Source of the DNA: M3007 sp046299435
Lineage (GTDB): Bacteria; Bacteroidota; Bacteroidia; Chitinophagales; Saprospiraceae
Reading direction: 5' to 3'
Length of the DNA stretch: 64,000 nucleotides
Assembly (NCBI GenBank): GCA_046299435.1
Contig: JBKBIC010000001.1
Location: forward strand, 22,466-86,465
Part shown: positions 47,419 to 54,459 of the stretch, piece by piece
Numbering within the stretch: position 1 is the stretch's first letter
Layout of the letters: each line of letters starts with the position of its first letter
Translations under genes and position numbers: made by a program
The notes under the pieces: generated by a model
What the model was told of the DNA's origin: nothing
What the model saw: only the letters and a program-made list of their open reading frames with translations
The model's database searches: none

Positions 47419-47546
47419 GTGATGAGCGATGAATGATAAGTGATGAACTATGCCACATCGCTCATTCACTCATTGACCCACTCACTCATTGGTTTTTGGA
47501 AAGTTTGATTTGGTAATAGTGCACTGACTTTTTGCACAAAAATTAC

Positions 47547-47586
47547 TCGCCCCGGCCGCTGCAAAGTGGCCGGGGCGAATTTTTTT
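47547..47586 (+). terminator. Hairpin terminator, GC-variant of repeated family
   Basis: Perfect 11-bp stem (47547-47557 with 47568-47578) followed by a T-rich run (47580-47586). It resembles the hairpins at 49822 and 52770 in size and in the CC(G/A)GCCGC core. Confidence 0.8.
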
Positions 47587-47781
47587 GGAGAAAAACCTGC
47601 ACGGCCTGTGTGCAAAAAGTTGGCAGCCCTGCATCCAACACCCGCACTGTGCATCCGCCGCGTTTGGCGATTTTTCCAATCCAGTTTTCCCAAACTCTAT
47701 CTGTTTTCAATGGTCATGGCGTGGGTTTTCCGCTGCCAATGGCCGGGCATTTCCCATCATTCACCAATCAAACTTTTCCAC

Positions 47782-49797
47782 ATGAAAAACGCGATTTTCT
47801 GCCTCTTGCTGCTGCTGTCCACGGCGGCTTTCCAGAGCAACGGCCCAACCATCCTGACCGGGAAAATCCTGGATGCCGAAACAGGGGAAACCCTCATCGG
47901 CGCGAATGTTTTGATGTTGCAAAACGGCAAGCCCGTGCGCGGCGTGGCATCCGACTACGACGGCATCTACCGCCTCCAACTTGACCCCGGCACTTACGAC
48001 GTGGAGGTTTCGTACACAGGCTACACGAGCGAAAAACGGACCGGCGTGCTCGTCCAAGCGGGCCAAATCACCAACTTGGATTTCAGTTTGAAAGCCGGGA
48101 CACAGTTGGCGGAGTGCGTCGTCGTGGGAGCCAAGGTATCACTACTCAAAAAAGACCAGGCTTCCTGCGGCTATGTCGTGCAGCCATCAAAGCCCGAAGG
48201 CAAACCCAAAAAGTCCAGAAAAGCGGGCAAGGAAGAGGAGGTAAACATCAGGGGTTCCCGTGCTCAAAACACGAATTACTACATTGACGGGGTGCGCGTC
48301 AGCGGCAGTGCGCCGGAAACCGCGCGGGCTGCGCGAAACAAAAACCATGCGCCAGCCGACACCATCGCGCCACCGGAAGCCACCCGCGAGCAGTACAACG
48401 AAATCGTGGAGAACCCTTTTTTCGAGGTCAAGGACACACCCGTCAGCACATTTTCCATTGACGTGGACGGAGCGGCCTACGCCAATGTGCGGCGTTTTTT
48501 GGATGCCGGCCAACTGCCGCCACGCGATGCCGTCCGCATCGAGGAAATGCTCAACTACTTTGATTATCAATACGATACGCCCCAAAACGGAGACCCGTTC
48601 GCGATCACGACGGAGCTCGGCGAATGCCCGTGGCAGCCCGGCAACCAGCTGCTGATGATTGCGATGAAAGGCCGCGAGATGGATTTCGGCCAGCTGCCGC
48701 CGGGCAATTTCGTGTTCCTCGTGGATGTGTCGGGCAGCATGGGCGACCCGAACAAACTGCCGCTCGTGCAGCAGTCGCTGTCCCTTTTGCTCGACCAATT
48801 GCGGCCCGAAGACCGCGTCGCGTTGACAGTTTATGCCGGGGCTGCTGGCTTGGTGTTGCCGTCCACGCCTTCTTCGCAAAAGGAAACCATCCGTCAAGCC
48901 ATCCAAAACCTGAGCGCAGGCGGCAGCACGGCAGGCGGCGCGGGTATCCAATTGGCCTACAAAGTTGCGCGGGACAATTTCGCCGCAGGCGGCAACAACC
49001 GGGTCATCCTTTGCACCGACGGTGACTTCAACGTGGGCGCGAACAGCGAGGAGGATTTGACAAAACTCATTGAAAATGAGCGCGAAAGCGGCATTTACCT
49101 CACCGTGCTCGGCTTCGGGATGGGCAACTATCAGGACGGAAAAATGCAGGCCCTCGCCGACAAGGGCAACGGCAACCACGCCTATATTGATGGCTTGGAC
49201 GAGGCTAAAAAAGTGCTCGTGCGGGAGTTCGGCGGTACCATGTACGCCATCGCCAAAGACGTGAAACTGCAGCTGCACTTCAACCCGGCGGTCGTCGCGT
49301 CATATCGGCTCATCGGCTACGAAAACCGGGTGCTGGCAAAAGAGGATTTTGACAACGACGCAAAGGACGCGGGCGAACTCGGCGCAGGCCACCGCGTGAC
49401 TGCCCTGTACGAAATCGTGCCCGTCCGCACCGACCGCTGGCCCGTTGATCCGGAAAAAACCGCCGAGGTCGGCCAGCGCGAGCCGGAGGATTTGATGACC
49501 CTCCGCCTCCGCTACAAGCCGCCGACGGGCAAACACAAAAGCCGTTTGATTGAAAAAGCCGTGTCGCCCCGCGACATCGGGCGGACGGGCGACAACTTTC
49601 TGCTGGCCTCGGCGGTGGCCGAATTCGGGCTGCTGCTCCGCGATTCAAAGCACAAAGGCACGGCTTCGTGGGCACAGGCCCGTGCCCGTGCGGCAGCTTC
49701 GGCCAAAAATTTCGACCCCAACGGCTACCGCCAAGAAATGGTCAAGCTGCTGGATGCCGCTGAAAAATTGTCCAGCCTGACCGCATCCAAAAAGTGA
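47782..49797 (+). CDS. von Willebrand factor type A protein (YfbK-like) with carboxypeptidase-regulatory N-terminus
   Basis: 671 aa from ATG 47782 (MKNAIFCLLLLLSTAAFQS signal peptide). Order: carboxypeptidase-regulatory-like domain (LTGKILDAETGETLIGANV, residues about 25-105); a Lys-rich linker with a TonB-plug-like fragment (NIRGSRAQNTNYYIDGVRV); a VWA_N region (NPFFEVKDTPVSTFSIDVD). The VWA domain has the MIDAS motif in FLVDVSGSMGD (D-x-S-x-S) and VILCTDGDFNVG. A C-terminal DUF3520-like domain ends the protein (MLKTLRLRYKPPTG type). YfbK proteins are membrane-associated and of unknown function, possibly metal-dependent adhesion or assembly. Confidence 0.9.
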   Translation: MKNAIFCLLLLLSTAAFQSNGPTILTGKILDAETGETLIGANVLMLQNGKPVRGVASDYDGIYRLQLDPGTYDVEVSYTGYTSEKRTGVLVQAGQITNLDFSLKAGTQLAECVVVGAKVSLLKKDQASCGYVVQPSKPEGKPKKSRKAGKEEEVNIRGSRAQNTNYYIDGVRVSGSAPETARAARNKNHAPADTIAPPEATREQYNEIVENPFFEVKDTPVSTFSIDVDGAAYANVRRFLDAGQLPPRDAVRIEEMLNYFDYQYDTPQNGDPFAITTELGECPWQPGNQLLMIAMKGREMDFGQLPPGNFVFLVDVSGSMGDPNKLPLVQQSLSLLLDQLRPEDRVALTVYAGAAGLVLPSTPSSQKETIRQAIQNLSAGGSTAGGAGIQLAYKVARDNFAAGGNNRVILCTDGDFNVGANSEEDLTKLIENERESGIYLTVLGFGMGNYQDGKMQALADKGNGNHAYIDGLDEAKKVLVREFGGTMYAIAKDVKLQLHFNPAVVASYRLIGYENRVLAKEDFDNDAKDAGELGAGHRVTALYEIVPVRTDRWPVDPEKTAEVGQREPEDLMTLRLRYKPPTGKHKSRLIEKAVSPRDIGRTGDNFLLASAVAEFGLLLRDSKHKGTASWAQARARAAASAKNFDPNGYRQEMVKLLDAAEKLSSLTASKK

Positions 49798-49821
49798 GAC
49801 GGCCCACCGCCCCGAACCCAT

Positions 49822-49863
49822 TTTGCCCCAGCCGCCGGAAGGGTGGCTGGGGCAAATTTTTTT
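49822..49863 (+). terminator. Repeated hairpin terminator, copy A
   Basis: Perfect 12-bp stem TTTGCCCCAGCC/GGCTGGGGCAAA (49822-49833 with 49845-49856) and T7, 25 bp after the von Willebrand gene. The whole segment from about 49808 to 49872 is nearly identical to 52756-52818. Confidence 0.85.
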
Positions 49864-50125
49864 GCACTTTTTTGAAAAGCTACTTACCTGCTGCCACCAG
49901 ACGACGAGGCGTTTTTTTGTTCGGCGTTGCCGTCCCCTTTCGCGGCATCATGCCGAAACTATTGATAACCGGATGTTTGCAAGGAATACTTTGGCAAACA
50001 CATCATGCAAACAAAAGAAAATATGTTGTTGTATGATAAAGGACGGTTGTGGTTTTGTCTTTATAAATCCGGCTTCCTTAACTTAGGGAGCCATTTGGCA
50101 AAATTCACCACCTAAATTTTTCAGT
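49864..50125 (+). other. Intergenic, no gene seen
   Basis: About 260 bp of spacer, more AT-rich than the rest of the window (about 49,975-50,125). No ORF with support, RNA gene or repeat was recognised. It leads to the disrupted 5' end of the metzincin gene. Confidence 0.5.
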
Positions 50126-50252
50126 ATGACAAAAAATCTGATTTTGCGCAACCCCGCAACCCCGCAACCTTAAAAGCCAGTATTCGAAGCATCATCTATC
50201 AGTCCTGTTTCTGCTTCTCGTCCCGCTCCTAAGCCTTGTCGCACAGACTACG
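50126..50252 (+). pseudogene. Detached 5' end of the metzincin gene (start codon and signal peptide split by an 8-bp-repeat frameshift)
   Basis: ATG 50126 opens a frame (MTKNLILRNPATPQP) that stops at 50171. A clear signal peptide (VLFLLLVPLLSLVAQ) is encoded at about 50202-50246 in the frame of the downstream protease, without a usable start codon. The two are separated by a tandem AACCCCGC repeat of about 2.5 units at 50150-50169. One additional 8-bp unit would join both frames. Either slippage (phase variation) or an assembly error is possible. Confidence 0.55.
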
Positions 50253-52064
50253 TTGATTCGTGAAATGCTGCCAACCGAAATCACGCTGACCACAGAAGAA
50301 AGTGCCTTGAAACTTGAATACGACAATTCCCCCTATGTTGGGGATGTGCGCGTGGTGGAAGTTGGAGACCTCTTCTCCGTGCTCCAATCCAACACAATCC
50401 AGTTTTCCGTGCCACACGGGTCTTCCAGCTTGACCATGACCGCTATAGCCGAATGGGCCGATTTCCGCGCTGCCGACGACTACGCATGGTCGGGTGTAAT
50501 TGATGGCTCCGGCATCGTCACCATCTCAAACAAGGGAGGCTACATGGCTGGGGTGATTCAGACAGACGCTGGTTCTTGGTCTATTTCTCCGCTACGCCAA
50601 AATGTGAGCTTGTTGGTTCAGACGGATGAGGCATCCATACCCGGCGGGGACTGCCACCTTCCTCCGGGCGACCCAAACAACACCTCTCCGTCCGGCAGCG
50701 TGGACAACTGCGAAGATGAAAACAACACTTGTCCAGCCGTGATTGACGTGCTGCTTTTCATAACCGCCCCCGCCAACAGGTTCATCCGCGACAATGTAGG
50801 GGCTATCTCCTCCGTCGTCGGGCTGTACGAAAGCAATGTGAACTTGGCGTTTTCAAGAAGTGCAATCCCCGCGAAACGGGTGAGGTTTAGATGGGTCAAG
50901 TACACGCCAAATTTCAATCTATCTACCACTACATCAGCAGATCTGGGGAGTTTTAGTAACGATGCAGTTGCAACAGATTGGTTGGATAATGTTTATCGGG
51001 CAGACTTAGGTATTCTATTGACGAATCAGGGATATGTTTTCGGAGGGTCGCCTGATTATGGTCTTGCAGATATTGGAGAGTTTGACGACCCCAACCTCAA
51101 CCATCGACATGCTTTAGTAGAAGTACCCGTAGCGATCGTGCCTCGTTCCACATTGGCTCACGAATTGAGCCATTTACTGGGTGCGCTTCATAACAGGACT
51201 ACGAATGGCGGCAATAGCACACGAGACATTTGTGCTCATGGCTGGCGATTTACCACCGGTGAAAATGACGAAAGAAGAACTATACATGCTAGGACTCCTG
51301 ACGGCAGCCGACGAATTCTAAATTTTGCAAACCCCAGTGTTAATTTTTTGGGCACTCCAACTGGAACCGTAGAGAATGACAATGCTAAAATCATTCGCAA
51401 CACTGGCTGCATGGTAAGTGCTTACAAACAAGGCGATCTGGGAGCAGCTATAAGCGGGCCGAGCTTGCTTTGCGGAGTCAGCGGGCTGGTCAATGGAAAT
51501 TACACATCTACGATATTCCCTCCAAGTTTAGGTCTTCCGGGTGTCGGCCCCTATCAAGTAACTTGGTGGTGGAACACAACAGGTACCTTCTCCTATTCTT
51601 CTTCTGAATATTTAGGTGCTGGAACAAACATAAATATCGGGGTACTCCATTGTCCAGAATTTTTTCTACACATGAGAGTAACGTCTGCCGACAACCAAGT
51701 TGTAACAGATACCCGCCTCATAAAAGCGCAGCTCTGCACGGATTGTCGTCAAAACTTCCGGGTGCAGGCTCCGACAGGAATTACCGCCTTCGACGGGCCT
51801 GCCGTAAAGGATCGCATTTCACTCTATCCCAACCCATCAAATGGAGTTATTTATGCAGACATCTCGTCTGCAGCCAACTGTTCCGCCGAGCTCACTGTGT
51901 TTGACGGCCTTGGCCGCTCCGTTTATATGGCGAAGGACATCCCTCTGGAAGAAGGGGGCAACAGCATTACACTTCCGTTGACCAAATTACCAGAGGGTAT
52001 CTACAGGCTCCATGTATCGGGCATGACACACCCATTGAACCAAACCTTCACCATCCAAAAATGA
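50253..52064 (+). CDS. Secreted metzincin-like metalloprotease with T9SS type A sorting domain
   Basis: 603 aa as read from TTG 50253, but the frame is open back to 50142 and includes a signal peptide lacking a start (see 50126-50252). The zinc site is HELSHLLGALH (HExxHxxGxxH, about residue 303) with a later Met-turn (GCMVSAYK), the metzincin pattern (M12/M43-like). An internal ricin-like or Ig-like part is not clear. The C-terminus is a type A sorting domain (LYPNPSNGVIYADIS, LPEGIYRLHVSG). The middle (about 50930-51700) is AT-rich compared with the flanks. A lipoprotein gene overlaps the stop by 4 bp. Confidence 0.87.
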   Translation: MIREMLPTEITLTTEESALKLEYDNSPYVGDVRVVEVGDLFSVLQSNTIQFSVPHGSSSLTMTAIAEWADFRAADDYAWSGVIDGSGIVTISNKGGYMAGVIQTDAGSWSISPLRQNVSLLVQTDEASIPGGDCHLPPGDPNNTSPSGSVDNCEDENNTCPAVIDVLLFITAPANRFIRDNVGAISSVVGLYESNVNLAFSRSAIPAKRVRFRWVKYTPNFNLSTTTSADLGSFSNDAVATDWLDNVYRADLGILLTNQGYVFGGSPDYGLADIGEFDDPNLNHRHALVEVPVAIVPRSTLAHELSHLLGALHNRTTNGGNSTRDICAHGWRFTTGENDERRTIHARTPDGSRRILNFANPSVNFLGTPTGTVENDNAKIIRNTGCMVSAYKQGDLGAAISGPSLLCGVSGLVNGNYTSTIFPPSLGLPGVGPYQVTWWWNTTGTFSYSSSEYLGAGTNINIGVLHCPEFFLHMRVTSADNQVVTDTRLIKAQLCTDCRQNFRVQAPTGITAFDGPAVKDRISLYPNPSNGVIYADISSAANCSAELTVFDGLGRSVYMAKDIPLEEGGNSITLPLTKLPEGIYRLHVSGMTHPLNQTFTIQK

Positions 52065-52603
52065 CGAACATGAAACAGACCTTAATGCTCTCCATGTTCC
52101 TGCTCCTCATGTCCTGCAAAAAAGAGGAAATGTATTGGGCAATCGGCAACAACTGGAAAGGGACACAACAGTTTGGAAAATGCACCGCTACATTAAATGG
52201 GCAGGTGTGGGAGGCTTCGGCCTTTGCTTTGGTGCATGACGACTCCACTTTTTACCTGTCCATAGGTACATACTACATAGTTGATAGTTTGCCAACCGAG
52301 GATTTACCCTTTTTAAACGTACCGTTCAAATTGAGCAAATCGAGTGTCTATCCTAATGGAACCAATGGAAACAACAAGTCAACTGTTATTGGTGGCTACT
52401 ACCTTCGATATGATGATTTAGTCAATGCACGGTATCGCGTTGATACGACAGAGACAAATTTTATCAGGGTTGAAGAGATAGACAAGACCGGTGGCCTGAT
52501 GCGAGGCTCTTTTGAAGTCGTTTACAAGCGTGACGACAAATCCAACCCAAACTGGCCGCCATACGCCCGGTTCGAAGACGGAAAATTCGAGGTCAAAATC
52601 TGA
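52061..52603 (+). CDS. Putative lipoprotein of unknown function
   Basis: 180 aa. The N-terminus is a lipoprotein signal (MLSMFLLLMSCKKEE), with Cys in the lipobox LLMSC. The mature part is a beta-rich protein without recognised motifs (CTATLNGQVWEASAFALVHDDS, GGYYLRYDDL, GGLMRGSFEVVYKR), similar in outline to small DUF6252-like Bacteroidota lipoproteins; family assignment is not certain. ATG 52061 overlaps the protease stop (ATGA), so it is translationally coupled and may be a partner or immunity-type protein of the protease. Start at 52070 is also possible. Confidence 0.75.
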   Translation: MTNMKQTLMLSMFLLLMSCKKEEMYWAIGNNWKGTQQFGKCTATLNGQVWEASAFALVHDDSTFYLSIGTYYIVDSLPTEDLPFLNVPFKLSKSSVYPNGTNGNNKSTVIGGYYLRYDDLVNARYRVDTTETNFIRVEEIDKTGGLMRGSFEVVYKRDDKSNPNWPPYARFEDGKFEVKI

Positions 52604-52627
52604 CTTCTTGGAGATGTGAAACAGCAC

Positions 52628-52661
52628 CGCCCCCGCTCCGGCACTTGCCAGAACGGGGGCG
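52628..52661 (+). terminator. Hairpin terminator after lipoprotein gene
   Basis: Perfect 8-bp stem CGCCCCCG/CGGGGGCG (52628-52635 and 52654-52661) with an 18-nt loop, about 25 bp after the lipoprotein stop. The following sequence has only a weak T-tract (TTCTCGTT). Confidence 0.6.
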
Positions 52662-52769
52662 TTCTCGTTAATAACCAACGATTTACAGCCAGTGCATCAG
52701 TTGCTCGCGCCGACTTTGCCCAAAACGGCTTTCTGCCATGCCACAAGCCCTCCGTCGCCCCGAACCCAA

Positions 52770-52810
52770 TTTGCCCCAGCCGCCGGAAAGTGGCTGGGGC
52801 AAAATTTTTT
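52770..52810 (+). terminator. Repeated hairpin terminator, copy B
   Basis: Perfect 12-bp stem (52770-52781 with 52792-52803) and T6, upstream of the LytTR gene. Nearly identical to copy A at 49822, including flanks. Its position before a gene, not just after one, suggests a repeat unit rather than a simple terminator. Confidence 0.8.
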
Positions 52811-52851
52811 GCACTTTTGCAGGGAGGCGAAAACTGCCGCTTCGGGGGGCG

Positions 52852-53610
52852 ATGCTCAAAACTTACCTGATTGACGACGAACCGCACTGCACCGATGTGC
52901 TGGCCGTGCTGCTCCAAAAACACTGCCCACAGGTGGCGGTCGCGGGCGTTTTCAACGACCCGGAACTGGCTTTGGAGGCCATCCGGCGCGAGCGGCCCGA
53001 CCTCGTTTTTCTCGACATCGAGATGCCGCACCTCAACGGGTTTGATTTGCTGCGGGCTTGCGGGCCGATTGATTTTCGGCTCGTGTTCACGACGGCCTAC
53101 GACCAGTATGCAGTTAAAGCGTTCAAATTCAATGCATTGGATTATCTCCTCAAACCAATTGACCGCGCCGAGCTGCTGGCTGCCGTCGAGAAATCCCTGC
53201 AAAAAACAGCCTCGCAGCCGATGCTTCCGGCTCAGCTGGACGCAGCACAATACCTCAAAAACACGCCCGTCCCGGAGCGCATCGCCTTGCCCGTCGGGCA
53301 GGAGCTGATTTTCGTGGAGGTGGCCGACATCGTGTTTTGCGAATCGGAGGGGAGCTACGCCACTTTTCACCTGAAAGCGGGCAACGGTCGCATCGAAAAA
53401 ATCATCGTGTCAAAGTCGCTGCGCGAGATTGAGGAGCTGCTGAACAACCCCGCGTTTTTTCGGGCGCACAACTCGTTTTTGGTCAACCTGCGGCACGTCC
53501 AAAAAATCGTCCGCACGGACGGAGGCGAAATCATCGTGCCCGGAGGCCGCTCGTTGCCCGTCGCCCGCGCCAAAAAAGCGGAACTGATGCAGCTCATCGC
53601 ACGGCTTTGA
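52852..53610 (+). CDS. LytTR-family response regulator
   Basis: 252 aa from ATG 52852 (MLKTYLIDDEPHCTDVLAVL). The receiver domain shows acidic pair DDE, phospho-acceptor Asp in DLVFLDIEMPHLNGFDLL, Thr/Ser in VFTTAYDQYAVKAFKFNALDYLLKPI with the conserved Lys. The C-terminal LytTR DNA-binding domain follows (IALPVGQELIFVEVADIVFCESEGSY, FFRAHNSFLVNLRHVQKIVR). LytTR regulators bind imperfect direct repeats. No sensor kinase is encoded next to it; it is an orphan followed by an outer-membrane protein gene, which may be a target. Confidence 0.93.
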   Translation: MLKTYLIDDEPHCTDVLAVLLQKHCPQVAVAGVFNDPELALEAIRRERPDLVFLDIEMPHLNGFDLLRACGPIDFRLVFTTAYDQYAVKAFKFNALDYLLKPIDRAELLAAVEKSLQKTASQPMLPAQLDAAQYLKNTPVPERIALPVGQELIFVEVADIVFCESEGSYATFHLKAGNGRIEKIIVSKSLREIEELLNNPAFFRAHNSFLVNLRHVQKIVRTDGGEIIVPGGRSLPVARAKKAELMQLIARL

Positions 53611-53641
53611 AAAACAACCGAAAGCGTTAAAAATCGTATCC

Positions 53642-54406
53642 ATGTCGCTGAAAATCAAGTTGTTGCTATGTGCTTGGCTGCTCGCGCCTGCCCTCCTCGA
53701 AGCGCAGCTCACCCAGACTTTCATGCTCCAAAACGGCTTTGCCCCGCGAAAAGGCGAGGCGTTTTACCAAAATGGGGATTTGCTTTTCAACCATTTCACG
53801 GTCGGGCTGACGGACAATTTTTCGGCGGGTGTGGGCCTCATGCCGACCTTCCTTTTTGAAGACAGGTACATCAATTACACGGCCACGTTGAAATTCGCCG
53901 CGCCGCTGCGGGCGGAAAAAGTGAGCGTCGCGCTGTGCCTTTTCCATTGGGGCGAGACCTATTTCGACGGAGCGCTCGGCGGCAATTTCGTGGACGAGTG
54001 GGGCAACGTCGGCACTTTTTGCTACGGGGTGGCCACCTTCGGGAGCCGCCGGAAAAACGTGAGCGTGGCGGCGGGCGGCTTTTTCAATTATATCTACCCC
54101 GACGAATTGCGGGGCTTTGGCGACGACGAACCCTATGCCCCTTTTCCTTACCTCGGCGCGAGTGTGTATTGGCAGGGCGACCAGCGGGTGGCCTTCGTGA
54201 GCGAAAACCACTTATTTTCCGACGGATATAGTGATTATCTCCTGCTTTCGGCGGGCTTCCGGCTGAACGGGCGTTCGGCGATTTTCGACTTAGGCTTCTC
54301 GGCCACGTTGGATTTTTACGGAGGCTTCTTCGATGCCTACCCCGTCCCGTGGCTGGGGGTCGCGCTCCCGCTCGGCAAGCGGACGCGGGCGATGTGGCGC
54401 GAGTGA
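53642..54406 (+). CDS. Hypothetical beta-rich outer-membrane protein
   Basis: 254 aa with a signal peptide (MSLKIKLLLCAWLLAPALLEAQ). Alternating hydrophobic and polar strands with aromatic girdles (FNHFTVGLTDNFSAGVGLMPTF, KVSVALCLFHWGETYFDG, GGFFNYIYPDELRG, ASVYWQGDQRVAFVSENHLF, LLLSAGFRLNGRSAIFDLGFS) suggest a small beta-barrel. The C-terminus LGKRTRAMWRE is not the classic Phe-terminated strand. I do not recognise a named family. It starts 31 bp after the LytTR gene and is probably co-transcribed or controlled by it. Confidence 0.75.
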   Translation: MSLKIKLLLCAWLLAPALLEAQLTQTFMLQNGFAPRKGEAFYQNGDLLFNHFTVGLTDNFSAGVGLMPTFLFEDRYINYTATLKFAAPLRAEKVSVALCLFHWGETYFDGALGGNFVDEWGNVGTFCYGVATFGSRRKNVSVAAGGFFNYIYPDELRGFGDDEPYAPFPYLGASVYWQGDQRVAFVSENHLFSDGYSDYLLLSAGFRLNGRSAIFDLGFSATLDFYGGFFDAYPVPWLGVALPLGKRTRAMWRE

Positions 54407-54459
54407 GTGAAGGCTGTGTTGCCCAATTTCGCTGCCAAATTTCCGACCTTCGCCGCGCC

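Noticed and set aside
48187..49278. 363-residue minus-strand frame opposite the von Willebrand gene
   Set aside because: No start context or motifs; VWA and MIDAS motifs support the plus strand.
47547..52810. Possible CRISPR-like array from the repeated hairpins
   Set aside because: Only three copies, more than 2 kb apart, each with terminator features and no spacers or cas genes.
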